DNA of 64,000 nt from CAYVWB01 sp964455395 (GTDB taxonomy: Bacteria > Desulfobacterota > Desulfovibrionia > Desulfovibrionales > Desulfovibrionaceae): contig CAYVWB010000014.1 in the NCBI GenBank assembly GCA_964455395.1, forward strand, positions 1 through 64,000, given 5' to 3'. The notes below the pieces were generated by a model that saw only the letters and a program-made list of their open reading frames with translations, searched no databases and was not told the DNA's origin. Shown in pieces: positions 44,142 to 52,954 of the stretch (the first letter of the stretch is position 1; each line of letters starts with the position of its first letter). The position numbers were made by a program, and so were the translations under genes.

Positions 44142-45041
44142 TTAGCTGGCTTCCTGCGTCACGTCGAGATCCTTGAAGACGTATTCGCGCAGCGCCTTCG
44201 CCCACGGTCGCGGGGTGACTCCCGTGGCGCGGGTGAACGCCTCCGTGGAAAGAACGGAATAAGCCGGTCGGGTGGCTTTCTGCGGGTACTCTGCAGAGGT
44301 GATGGCCTGCACCACGCATGGCAACCCCGCCAGGGAGCACGCTTCCGACGCGAGCTCGCACCAGCTCGCTTGGCCCGAGTTCACCAGGTGGAAGAGTCCC
44401 GAGGCGTTTGCAGCCACCAAGTCCAGGCTGTACCGGGCCAAGTCCCGGGTGTAGGTGGGCGAACCGATCTGGTCGTGCACCACGGTCAGGTTGTCGCGGT
44501 CCTTGCAGAGGTTCAGCATGGTGCGGACGAAGTTGCCCCGTCCGGGACCGAAGAGCCACGCCGTGCGCAGGATGAGCAGACCGGCGGGGTCGTGAGCGCG
44601 CAAGGCTTGCTCGCCGGCGAGCTTGGAGGCGCCGTAGACGCTCTGGGGATCCGTCTCGTCATCTTCCGCGTAGGGCGCCTGCTTCTTGCCGTTGAAGACG
44701 AAGTCCGTGGAGTAATGGACGAGTCTGAAGCCCATGGCGACGGCGAGCTGGCCCAGGTGGTCCGGCAAGGCGGCGTTGAGCTGCATGGCTGCGTCACGTT
44801 CCTCTTCGGCGAGGTCCACTTTGGTGTATGCGATGGCGTTGAAAACACAGGCCGGCGCGAGCTTCTCCAGGTAGGCGCCGAGGGCTTGCGCGTCGGTGAC
44901 ATCCACATCGTCACGTCCTTGGGGGATGGCTTCCACGCCGCATTTCTTCAGCTCGGTCATGAGCGCCTGTCCCAGCATGCCCGTCTTGCCGCCGAGCACC
45001 ACTACCCGGCCCATCTGTGTGGTCGTTGCGTGGTCAGTCAT
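44142..45041 (-). CDS. rfbD: dTDP-4-dehydrorhamnose reductase
   Basis: RfbD (RmlD) reduces dTDP-4-keto-L-rhamnose to dTDP-L-rhamnose for O-antigen or other glycans. The 299-residue product has the nucleotide motif LGGKTGMLGQAL, YSTDFVFNG and the active-site YGASKLAGE. It begins directly after the rfbB stop codon (TAGATG). The other pathway genes rfbA and rfbC are not in the window. Confidence 0.94.
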   Translation of the reverse strand: MTDHATTTQMGRVVVLGGKTGMLGQALMTELKKCGVEAIPQGRDDVDVTDAQALGAYLEKLAPACVFNAIAYTKVDLAEEERDAAMQLNAALPDHLGQLAVAMGFRLVHYSTDFVFNGKKQAPYAEDDETDPQSVYGASKLAGEQALRAHDPAGLLILRTAWLFGPGRGNFVRTMLNLCKDRDNLTVVHDQIGSPTYTRDLARYSLDLVAANASGLFHLVNSGQASWCELASEACSLAGLPCVVQAITSAEYPQKATRPAYSVLSTEAFTRATGVTPRPWAKALREYVFKDLDVTQEAS

Positions 45042-46061
45042 CTAGCGCTCTCCATACCATTTCTGCATGAATTCGAGATAGGCGCCGCTCTGCACCGTTT
45101 CGAGCCAGTCGCGGTTGTCCCGATACCATGCAATCGTTTCCGCGATGCCGCGCTCGAAGTCGTATTCCGGGGTGAAGCCCAACTCTTGGCGCGCCTTGGT
45201 GAAGTCCATGGCGTAGCGTCTGTCGTGTCCCGGACGGTCTTTCACATGGGTGATGAGGGATTCGGGTTTGCCCACTGCATGCAGAATGGTCCTGACCACC
45301 TCGATGTTGGGTTTTTCCGCATCGCCGCCGAAGTTGTACGCCTCGCCGGGGCGGCCTTTGCGCAGGGCGAGGTCCACGCCGCGGCAGTGGTCTTTCACGT
45401 AGATCCAGTCACGGACGTACATGCCGTCGCCATAGATGGGCAGGGGCTCGTCGTGTTCGGCTTTGGTGAGCATCAGGGGGATGAGCTTTTCCGGGAACTG
45501 GAAGGGCCCATAATTGTTGGAGCAGCGGGTGACCACCACGGGGAAGTCGTACGTCTCGTAGTAAGCGCGACAGAAGAGGTCGGCGCCGGCTTTGGAGGCG
45601 GAGTAGGGACTGTTCGGCGCAAGCGGCGTGGATTCCGTGAACTTCCCTTCTGGGCCGAGAGCCCCGTAGACTTCGTCTGTGGAAACGTGGACGAAACGCG
45701 GCAGGCCGCGTTGTCTGGCGCATTCCAGCAGCGTCTGGGCGCCGCGAACGTTGGTGTCCACGAAGGGGGCGGGGTCGTCGATGGAGCGGTCCACATGGGA
45801 TTCCGCCGCGAAGTTCACCACCGCGTCGATGGCGTGTTCCGCGAGCAGCTCCGAGACAAGCGTCTTGTCCGCGATGTCCCCATGTACGAAGGTGTAGCGC
45901 GAGCCGCCGTAGCGTTGCTCCAGAGGCGCCACGCTCAGGGGGTTGCCGGCGTAGGTGAGCTTGTCCAGGTTGACGACCACGGCGTCGGGGTCCGTCTCGA
46001 AAAGATGGTAGAGATAGTTCGCGCCGATGAAGCCGCAGGCGCCGGTGACGAGCAAACGCAT
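45042..46061 (-). CDS. rfbB: dTDP-glucose 4,6-dehydratase
   Basis: RfbB (RmlB) converts dTDP-glucose to dTDP-4-keto-6-deoxyglucose. The 339-residue product has TGACGFIGANYLYHL at the N-terminus, HVSTDEVYG with the active-site Thr-Asp-Glu, and the catalytic YSASKAGAD. ATG at 46061; upstream codons in the frame are not family-like. It leads the rfbBD pair, divergent from the tRNA-Val gene. Confidence 0.96.
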   Translation of the reverse strand: MRLLVTGACGFIGANYLYHLFETDPDAVVVNLDKLTYAGNPLSVAPLEQRYGGSRYTFVHGDIADKTLVSELLAEHAIDAVVNFAAESHVDRSIDDPAPFVDTNVRGAQTLLECARQRGLPRFVHVSTDEVYGALGPEGKFTESTPLAPNSPYSASKAGADLFCRAYYETYDFPVVVTRCSNNYGPFQFPEKLIPLMLTKAEHDEPLPIYGDGMYVRDWIYVKDHCRGVDLALRKGRPGEAYNFGGDAEKPNIEVVRTILHAVGKPESLITHVKDRPGHDRRYAMDFTKARQELGFTPEYDFERGIAETIAWYRDNRDWLETVQSGAYLEFMQKWYGER

Positions 46062-46158
46062 AGAACATTCCTGGCTGGAGGGGGATGGGTGCGAGGACGC
46101 CCCCGCTTTATCCTGTCGTCGCCTCAGGGTCAATGTGCGCAATGTGGTAAAAAAGTGC

Positions 46159-46187
46159 TTGCATCCTCCGCGCAAAATCCCTATGTA
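46159..46187 (+). promoter_or_regulatory. Sigma-70 promoter of tRNA-Val
   Basis: TTGCAT, a 17-base spacer and TATGTA end 7 bases before the tRNA 5' end, so transcription would start almost at the mature end. Confidence 0.75.
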
Positions 46188-46194
46188 CTCCCTC

Positions 46195-46270
<76 letters not shown>

Positions 46271-46281
46271 CCTCACATGCG

Positions 46282-46310
46282 AAAGGCCGGCTTCCACGCC
46301 GGCCTTTTTT
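46282..46310 (+). terminator. Rho-independent terminator after tRNA-Val
   Basis: AAAGGCCGGC, loop TTCCAC, GCCGGCC followed by six T. It starts about 12 bases after the tRNA CCA end. Confidence 0.95.
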
Positions 46311-46488
46311 CGTGCGCGCCGAACTCCGCACGTCCGCCATCGCGTCCGCCATCGCTTCTGGCGTAACGCCTGTGGCGGCTTCACGCAGCAACTATCCAGC
46401 CGCACGCCGTCCTGCGCGAGTCATATCCTCCGGAGCAGCACGGGCCCCGCCATCGCGATTCCCGCTGTCCGCCTTGCGTGGACCAGGG

Positions 46489-47610
46489 TCACGCGCCGCG
46501 CGTCTGGCGGCGCACCTGGCGCATGCGCCAGCCCTGCTGGAGGAGCAACCCCGCTGGCGTCGCCATCATCAGCAGGCCTACGGCGGCTCCGCCGATGAGG
46601 CCGAACCATGTCTTGCGGAGGAAGTCTTCACAGGCCGCCGTGTCTCCCGGTTCCAGCACGGCCATGGTCGGCGCATCCGGAGAGTAGCGCACTTCGACAG
46701 CTTCTCCGGAGGCGAAGCGGCGCGCCACGGCTTCCGCTGCGTCCCGGGTGGCGAAGGACTGCGTACAGAAGCCGAGCAGGCGGCCTTCGTAATCCATGTA
46801 TCCCACTTTGTAGAGATAGCGCACCCGCACGGCATAGACGGTCCGGGAACGGCCTTGCGTCTGGCGTCTGGTCTCCACCTTGGCGTCGAGCATGCGTCCT
46901 GTGGCCACGGGCCAATCCACGCTGGCGCGCGCCAGGGCCATGTCCTTCTGCGTCGTGAGGATGGTGGTCCCCAGCAGCGTGGCGAGGAGACCCGTCATCA
47001 GCAGGCCCAGGGCGATCAGCGCCAGATAGGTCCACCGCGCGCGATTCCAGCTCTGCTCCAGGTCCTTGGGCGTGCGGCGTCGGCCCCAGAGCGCGGCGCC
47101 GTCCTTGCGGAGGAGGGCCACGGCGTCGCGGGTGGGTTCGTGGTGGAGGGTGACCGGCTCCTGTCCCGTGGTGAAGCCCGCGGCGTTGCGGCCGGCGTGC
47201 ACCGTGGCGATGAGCGCTGGCGGTCCGGCTGTGGCTTCGGGCGTGGCTGGCGCGTGGCGGGGGTGGTAGAACAGCGCCACGCTCCCGCGGTGGTCGAACA
47301 AGCCGGTTCGCCGCATGACCATGGGCTGCGGTGTGGCGTGGTCCAAGGCGTGGAGGGCGGCTTCGGTGTATTCAAGCTGGGCGCCGAACAACCGCTTCAT
47401 GATCAGGTAGGCGCCGAACAGACAGGCGGCCACGAACGCGCTCACGACGAGGGGGATGGTGAAGGATGTCTCGCCTTGCAGGAAAAGCGGAATGATCGCG
47501 ATGGCGCCAACAGCCGCCATGATGGCGGGGGCGAAGCGCTGCGCCAGGCGCAGGCCGCGCAGGTGCTTGACGATGGCTTCACGACCTTGCGGGGGCTTGA
47601 AGAGCGGCAT
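46489..47610 (-). CDS. DUF3592 membrane protein
   Basis: The 373-residue product has two membrane helices near the N-terminus (about 30-75), one near residue 210 and one near 340. Between the last two lies a DUF3592-type extracytoplasmic domain (SVDWPVATGRMLDAKVE, VRVRYLYKVGYMDYEGRLLG, AVEVRYSPDAPTMAVLEPG). Function unknown. GGGAGGA lies 7 bases before the ATG at 47610. It is downstream of desulforedoxin after that gene's terminator. Confidence 0.78.
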   Translation of the reverse strand: MPLFKPPQGREAIVKHLRGLRLAQRFAPAIMAAVGAIAIIPLFLQGETSFTIPLVVSAFVAACLFGAYLIMKRLFGAQLEYTEAALHALDHATPQPMVMRRTGLFDHRGSVALFYHPRHAPATPEATAGPPALIATVHAGRNAAGFTTGQEPVTLHHEPTRDAVALLRKDGAALWGRRRTPKDLEQSWNRARWTYLALIALGLLMTGLLATLLGTTILTTQKDMALARASVDWPVATGRMLDAKVETRRQTQGRSRTVYAVRVRYLYKVGYMDYEGRLLGFCTQSFATRDAAEAVARRFASGEAVEVRYSPDAPTMAVLEPGDTAACEDFLRKTWFGLIGGAAVGLLMMATPAGLLLQQGWRMRQVRRQTRGA

Positions 47611-47694
47611 GACGAATCCTCCCTGTAGCTTGCCCGGAGAATACCACCCTTCGCAATCATGCGCCAATGATTCCGGCACAGCAATATTCCGCAA

Positions 47695-47728
47695 GAAAAA
47701 AGGCCCCGCCGGTGACCGACGGGACCTT
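47695..47728 (-). terminator. Rho-independent terminator after desulforedoxin
   Basis: On minus, AAGGTCCCGTCGGTCACC pairs with GGCGGGGCCT with G-T pairs, followed by TTTTTT. It lies about 30 bases after the stop of the desulforedoxin gene. Confidence 0.88.
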
Positions 47729-47759
47729 GTGCGGCGCATGGCCGCGAGCTGGCGGGGGG

Positions 47760-47876
47760 CTACTCGCCTTCCACCATGGGTTCGCCGCAGCAGACGAGCT
47801 CGCCGCCGCCGTCAACGATGAGTTGGACCACGTTGCCGCAGAGTTCGCACTTGTACTTCTTGCCTTCGTTGCTCAT
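47760..47876 (-). CDS. Desulforedoxin
   Basis: A complete 38-residue protein, MSNEGKKYKCELCGNVVQ at the start. The four iron ligands are C10, C13, C29 and C30, the C-x-x-C...C-C pattern that defines desulforedoxin of Desulfovibrio gigas (36 residues), a rubredoxin-like homodimer. It is the same module as the N-terminal domain of desulfoferrodoxin but stands alone here, with no superoxide reductase domain following. AGGAG is 8 bases before the ATG. It has a strong promoter and a terminator, so it is a single-gene transcript. A role in electron transfer or oxygen defence is inferred. Confidence 0.95.
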   Translation of the reverse strand: MSNEGKKYKCELCGNVVQLIVDGGGELVCCGEPMVEGE

Positions 47877-47937
47877 GAGATTCTCCTTTGCGGGTGGATG
47901 ACGCCGGGAATGCGGATTCGGCGCACGGTTTGGAGCA

Positions 47938-47966
47938 ATCATAGACTCCTTGCGGGAGCATGACAA
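47938..47966 (-). promoter_or_regulatory. Sigma-70 promoter of desulforedoxin
   Basis: On minus, TTGTCA, a 17-base spacer and TATGAT, close to consensus, give a 5' leader of about 55 bases. Confidence 0.8.
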
Positions 47967-48121
47967 GCGAGGCGGCGCATTTTCCGCACGGGGGACGCAT
48001 GATTCACGCCGCGACGGGTATATTTCATGCGAGATCCCCTGCAGTGGGTCGAGGCATGGTAGCATGTGCAAACGACTCTGGTCCTTTCATTAAATCGTAT
48101 GCATAGTACAAGGAGACACGT

Positions 48122-48259
48122 ATGACCATCGACGTAGCCCTTCGCCCCCTCATTTCCCTCATCGCCGGCATTCTCATTCTCGTCATGCCGCGGTTGTTGA
48201 ACTACGTGGTCGCCATCTATCTCATCGTCATCGGGTTGCTTGGTCTGCTGCAGTACTGA
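48122..48259 (+). CDS. DUF3096-like small membrane protein
   Basis: A 45-residue hydrophobic protein (MTIDVALRPLISLIAGILIL at the start, then MPRLLNYVVAIY and GLLGLLQY) with two short membrane helices around a Pro-Arg turn. The pattern matches the DUF3096 family of tiny membrane proteins, function unknown. AGGAG lies 7 bases before the ATG, which supports a real gene despite its size. The KTN-USP gene starts 64 bases later on the same strand. Confidence 0.8.
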   Translation: MTIDVALRPLISLIAGILILVMPRLLNYVVAIYLIVIGLLGLLQY

Positions 48260-48323
48260 GGGACGTCGAATCGCATGGACAAGGCGCTGGCCATTTCCCG
48301 CATAAACGCGTTATGGTGGCGGT

Positions 48324-49793
48324 ATGGAACTGCCAGATTTTCGTGACGCCATCGCCTCGGAGGCCGACTCCTCCTCCATGCGCATCCTCATCTGCGGGGG
48401 AGGACGCGTCACGCGCGAGTTGCTGAAGCTGTTGGGAAGCGGCTGGCGGGTGACGCTCATCGACAAACGCACCGAAGCCGTCAAGGCGTGCGAAGCCATC
48501 TTCCCCAATGTGGTGGCGGAGTACGTGGAGGACGCCTCCAGCCCCGTGACCCTGGAGCGCGCCAAGCTCAAAGCGCACGACTACGTGCTGGCGCTGACCC
48601 AGGACGACGACGTGAACTACGCCGTGGCCAAGCAAGCCGCAGACGCCGGCGTGAAGCACGTCTTCTCCCTGGTGCGCTCCACAGGCCAGATGGAGCGCTT
48701 CCACTCGCTCAACATCCGGCTGGCGGCCATCGATTCCATGACGGCCACCTCCATCCTCCATTACCTGCAAGACCCCGGCATCGAGGTCACGCCTTTGGGC
48801 GTGGGCAGCGCTTCCGTCTTCGAGGTCGCTGCAGCACGGCACTTCCGCGTCATGGGCCGGCCCGTCTCCGACTTCAACGGCCCCGACCACCGGCTCTGCG
48901 GCGTGGTCCGCGACGGCGAACTCATCTTCCCTGAGCCGGACATGCCCATCGCTTCCGAAGACCGGCTCATCGTGTTGGGCAAACCCGACTTGTTCCAGCG
49001 TTTCTGCGGCCTCATCGATTGCGCCAACCCCCACTTCCCCCTGGCGTACGGGGAAGGGCTGCTCATTGCGCTGCCGGGGTCGTCCTACTCCCAGGTCTCC
49101 CGGCACCTCAACAAGGCGCTTTTTCTTGCACAGAACACCCGGGTGCGGCGGGTCACGCTCGTTTGCCAGGCGTTGGACTGCGATTTGAAACAGTTGGCCA
49201 AGGACTGGCCCCCGGCCATCGCCCTGGAGGTCAAACACGCGGAGCACGACCTCATGGAGACGGTGCGTGCGGAGTTCAAACGCGGCAATTACGGCCTGGT
49301 GGTGACGCCGCCGCTGGAGCCCTCCTTCCTGCAGAAGCTGGGCAAGGCCCGGCTCATCGGTCTGGCGCACGAGCTGGGCGCGCCGGTGCTGGTGGCGCGG
49401 CTGACCATGCCGTACGAGCGCATCCTCGTGCCTTTCAACGGGACGGTGCGCGCCGAACGCGCCGTGGGCGTGGCCGTGGACATCGCGCGTCAGCTCGACT
49501 GCGAAGTGGCCGTGGCCGTGGTGGAGGAGCCGGAGATCATCAGCGGAGAGTCCCAGCAACCGCGCACGGAGAAGGCGCTGGCGCGGCTGCGTGAGCTGTC
49601 GCACGTGCACAAGTTCGCACTGCAGGAGGTGGTGCGAAGGGGCAATCCCGTCAAGGAGCTGGTGAAGCTTTCGCCCTCCTACGATCTCATGGTGATCGGC
49701 TCCACCCGACGGGAGGTGGGCATGTTCACCACCAACGTAGGCGAACACCTGGCGGAGAAGGCTGTCTGCAGCGTGCTCATCGTGGCGAATTAG
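48324..49793 (+). CDS. TrkA-type KTN-RCK protein fused to USP domain
   Basis: The 489-residue product has an NAD-binding KTN domain (about 19-140; MRILICGGGRVTRELLKLL, TLIDKRTEAV, YVLALTQDDDVNYAVAK), an RCK_C domain (about 155-235; ending PIASEDRLIVLGKP), a USP-like middle and a C-terminal universal stress domain (about 370-489; YERILVPFNGTVRAERAV, LMVIGSTRREVGMF). KTN-RCK modules gate K+ channels and antiporters in response to NAD(H) or ligands. No membrane part is present, so it should act on a separate transporter; the CPA2 antiporter 223 bases downstream is the obvious candidate. A start at Met19 (48378) is possible. Confidence 0.87.
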   Translation: MELPDFRDAIASEADSSSMRILICGGGRVTRELLKLLGSGWRVTLIDKRTEAVKACEAIFPNVVAEYVEDASSPVTLERAKLKAHDYVLALTQDDDVNYAVAKQAADAGVKHVFSLVRSTGQMERFHSLNIRLAAIDSMTATSILHYLQDPGIEVTPLGVGSASVFEVAAARHFRVMGRPVSDFNGPDHRLCGVVRDGELIFPEPDMPIASEDRLIVLGKPDLFQRFCGLIDCANPHFPLAYGEGLLIALPGSSYSQVSRHLNKALFLAQNTRVRRVTLVCQALDCDLKQLAKDWPPAIALEVKHAEHDLMETVRAEFKRGNYGLVVTPPLEPSFLQKLGKARLIGLAHELGAPVLVARLTMPYERILVPFNGTVRAERAVGVAVDIARQLDCEVAVAVVEEPEIISGESQQPRTEKALARLRELSHVHKFALQEVVRRGNPVKELVKLSPSYDLMVIGSTRREVGMFTTNVGEHLAEKAVCSVLIVAN

Positions 49794-50016
49794 CGTATGG
49801 CTGGCGCCGGACGCGACACAACGCCCACCCGGACCGCCACGGCGGCATGCGAGACAACCCCCGCGGCCGCAAGCGTCGCATCGAGGCGGGCTCGCCCCAT
49901 GAGCTTACGGCTTTGCGCCTGGCGCGGCCTCGAGGCAGGGGAGCCGACCGAGCGCGCCGCCTTGCCAACCCCTTTCAGAACGCCGGGCGTCCCCGGCCAA
50001 GCCGACGGGATGTTCC

Positions 50017-51186
50017 ATGGAGCTTCATGACGCCATGCCGCTCTTGCTGGTGAGCGGCGCCGCCGCCGTGCTGCCGCTGGCGGCGCGATGGCTGGGCGCG
50101 CCCGCCGCCGTGCTGGAAATCGGCTTCGGCGTGCTGCTCGGCAAGAGCGCTCTGGACTTGCAGATGGGCGGCGAATGGCTGCCGTTTCTGGCGCACCTGG
50201 GTTTTTTGCTGCTCATGTTCCAGAGCGGCATGGAACTGAATTTCACCTTGTTGAGTCGCAGGTTGGGCAAGGAAGGGCCCTTTCAGCTGGCGCTTTTCGG
50301 CGCCACCCTGGCGCTGGCGCTGGCGGCGGCCTTCGTGTTGGGGCAGGGTTCCTTCACCGCGCTCATTCTGACGACCACCTCCCTGGGGCTGGTTATGCCG
50401 GTGCTCAAGGAGCTGAGCCTGGGCCGCAAGGATTTCGGGCAGTCCCTGTTGATGGCCGCGACTCTTGCGGATTTTCTGACGCTGTTGGGCGTCACGTTCG
50501 TCATCCTCTGGCATCGTTACGGCGTCAGCTGGCAGATGGTGCAGCCTCTGCCGCTTTTTCTGGGCTTCGGGGTGCTGCTGTGGGCGTTTCGGATGTGGGC
50601 GTGGTGGAACCCGGAGCACGCGGAGAAACTGGCCGGCGCAGGCCGCAGTGGCGACGACGCGGATCCTCAGGAGCAAGGCGTTCGCTTTGCGCTGGCGTTG
50701 CTCTTCCTCTTCGTGGGCTTGTCGCTGGTGACGGGGCTGGAGCCCGTGCTGGGGGCGTTCATGGGGGGCGCGATAATCTCCTTCGTGTTCCGGGAGAAGG
50801 AGAAGCTGGAATCCAAGATATCGGCGCTGGGCTTCGGCTTCCTCACCCCCATCTTCTTCATCAACGTGGGCATGCAGTTCGACCTGGGCAACGTACTCTC
50901 GCCGGAGCGGTTGCTGTTCACGGGCAAGCTCGTGGTGGCGGCCTTTGCGGTGAAGTGTCTGCCGGGGCTGCTTTTCCCGTTGTTCGGAAGGCCGTTGCGG
51001 CAGGGCGTGCTGGCCGGAGTGCTGCTTTCCTCGCGGCTCTCGCTGGTGGTGGCGGCGGCTTCCGTGGGGCTGGCCGAGGGCTTGGTGTCCCCCGCCGTGA
51101 AGGACAGCGTGGTGCTTTTGGCGCTCATCACCTGCTTGAGCGGGCCCACGCTCTTCAAAGCGCTCTATCGCGCGCGGGGGGTGTGA
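50017..51186 (+). CDS. CPA2 cation:proton antiporter
   Basis: A 389-residue inner-membrane protein with about 12 helices of the KefB/CPA2 Na+/H+ exchanger fold: EIGFGVLLGKSALDL, LGFLLLMFQSGMEL, TTTSLGLVMPVLKEL, LMAATLADFLTLLGV and FLTPIFFINVGMQFDL. It ends at the membrane part with no RCK tail, so regulation should come from a separate protein. The upstream KTN-RCK-USP gene fits that role. ATG at 50017 with GGGA 6 bases upstream. K+ or Na+ specificity cannot be told from sequence. Confidence 0.92.
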   Translation: MELHDAMPLLLVSGAAAVLPLAARWLGAPAAVLEIGFGVLLGKSALDLQMGGEWLPFLAHLGFLLLMFQSGMELNFTLLSRRLGKEGPFQLALFGATLALALAAAFVLGQGSFTALILTTTSLGLVMPVLKELSLGRKDFGQSLLMAATLADFLTLLGVTFVILWHRYGVSWQMVQPLPLFLGFGVLLWAFRMWAWWNPEHAEKLAGAGRSGDDADPQEQGVRFALALLFLFVGLSLVTGLEPVLGAFMGGAIISFVFREKEKLESKISALGFGFLTPIFFINVGMQFDLGNVLSPERLLFTGKLVVAAFAVKCLPGLLFPLFGRPLRQGVLAGVLLSSRLSLVVAAASVGLAEGLVSPAVKDSVVLLALITCLSGPTLFKALYRARGV

Positions 51187-51402
51187 GCCCGCGCCTTGTC
51201 ACGGCGCTGCGCGACGGGGCGAGTCCATCCGGCTCTTGCGCTGCACGTTTTTGATACGTTTCGGGATCGTGAATTTCTTGCATGGGCTGGGCGCAAGGTG
51301 TTGATGTTCGATTGCGTCATGATGTATTGGTTAGACGAGTCTTGCATTCGTGATTGCGAAGGGTCGTTGCTTAGGGTACGTCGCCACGCAAGGAGTCAAT
51401 AC

Positions 51403-52266
51403 ATGCAGCTCATATCCAAGGACGCGGGATTCAGCGCGGTGTTCGATCGCGGCGTTACCCTCTAAACGAATCATTTCATCAGGGTGTACCTGACATTCGC
51501 CCTCGCGGTCACGCCAGCGATTGTGGGCGATGCCGCCCGCGTCGCAGGGCTGTCGCCGAGCGTATTCGAACGCCATGCAATGCTCGTCACAATGTTGTTG
51601 GGCGTGTTCTGCGCGGCGATGGTCGTCGCCTTGGTCGGCTCACGCGTCGCGGGGTTTGCGACCGCGAAACCCCTTGCCCTGGCCGAAGCCTTGCGGCTTG
51701 CGGTTTGTCGTCTGCCACATTTGATGGCCCTGGGCGTCGTGTCTTCCTTGGTGTGCGTGGGCATGGTGTTCGGCGTGGTCTTTCTCGTGACGGCGCTCAA
51801 GACGCTGATCCCCGGGGGCGAGCTCCCCGCCGTGCTGTTATTTCCGATTTACTTGGCGGGCGGCGTGGTCGCGTTGGGTGTCTTCGCGCGGCTGCGCCTC
51901 GCGCCCTTCGTCATGGTGTTCGAAAAAAGAGGCGTGCTCGGCAGCCTGCAACGCAGCAACACGCTGGTGCGGGGCCGCACCAAGACGGCAGTGGGTCTTG
52001 TTGCGCTTCAGGTCGTCACGCTGCTTGTCGTCTATTGGGGCATTCGATTGGTCACGGCGGCCTTCCTGCATTTGGGAATTGCGAAGCTGTTCCTGGTCGT
52101 GACGAGCCTGATCGTTCTGTACCTTGTGTTCGCCCTGGTGAGCGGCTTGTTCACCACGTGTGTCACCCTGTTCTACATGGCGCGTCGGGAGGCCGTTGAT
52201 GGCGACGCCGGAGCCGAGGTCTCGCGTTTCGGACTTGCCGCCGATCCGGGAAAGTCCATCGGATGA
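51403..52266 (+). pseudogene. Membrane protein gene with in-frame stop at codon 21
   Basis: AAGGAG and an ATG at 51403 start a frame that encodes MQLISKDAGFSAVFDRGVTL and then meets TAA at 51463-51465. The same frame continues open for 266 codons with a sensible multi-helix membrane protein (FALAVTPAIVGDAARV ... MVVALVGSRVAGF ... VVALGVFARLRLAPFVMVFEKRGVL, which resembles the permease-like membrane proteins next door). A GTG at 51484 could restart translation but has no ribosome-binding site. A nonsense mutation in a once intact gene is the best reading; sequencing error is the alternative. Confidence 0.65.
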
Positions 52267-52267
52267 C

Positions 52268-52678
52268 CCGACCCTCTTCCTGGTCGGAGGCCGCGCCCCC
52301 GGCCAGACGCGCCGCCTGAGCGCCTGGTCGGCCATCCGACAGGGTTTGCAGCTGCTGGGCGGCATTGGCGTCTCATGCTGGGCGTAGCGGCGTTGGCGTG
52401 CGTCCCGGAACTCGTGACGCTCTACGCTCACAAAGTGCTGCTGTATGGGGGCGACCGACTCCCCGCGGGTCTCATCGAGGCGTCAGGCGTCTTCTTCCGC
52501 TTCGCGCGTCAGGCGGCGGAGGTCGTCCGCAACGCAGCGCTGTGGGGCGCTGTGCGGCGCTGTGGCGTGGATCGTGGCGGAAGTCTGCGCCGGCAGAGCT
52601 CCTTCGTTCCTGGAGACGTTCCTGCAGCTTCATCGGCGGTTGCGCGCTGCCGCTTCCGACCATATTGCCGTGGAATGA
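52268..52678 (+). pseudogene. Frameshifted membrane protein remnant
   Basis: Three overlapping frames read as one protein: PSDDPTLFLVGGRAPGQT...AIRQGLQLLGG, then (shift near 52365-52375) LGVAALACVPELVTLYAHKV...AALWGA, then (shift near 52540-52560) CGAVAWIVAEVCAGRAP ending HIAVE-stop at 52678. Each piece has natural composition and hydrophobic segments, but no single frame covers them. It lies directly after another broken membrane gene. The parent family is not certain. Both shifts could also be sequencing errors, but two plus a nonsense codon within 1.2 kb suggest decay. Confidence 0.5.
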
Positions 52679-52812
52679 TGTGGTGTTGTTGCAAATTCAG
52701 ATGGTTGCGGACGATTTGAAAAGAAGACGCAGGAAAGAACCAAGCTACGGCGTGGTCGCCCGTGGGGGCTCCCGCGCACCGGGCCGCGCCGCGTCGACAA
52801 AATCCCCGAAGT

Positions 52813-52841
52813 TTTACACCGTTTCGTTTCTGGACTATCAT
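52813..52841 (+). promoter_or_regulatory. Sigma-70 promoter of MoxR-DUF58 cluster
   Basis: TTTACA, a 17-base spacer and TATCAT, near consensus, lie 114 bases before the ATG at 52955. It is the first strong promoter of the cluster and separates it from the decayed genes upstream. Confidence 0.75.
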
Positions 52842-52954
52842 GGGGACAGTCGAAGCGAGTGCGCCGGTGTATGGCGCATCCTTCATCAACGTCAGGTGAC
52901 CGCAGGGGCGCGGCTTGCGCCGAACGCCATGAATGCAAACCACGGGGTGGGCGG

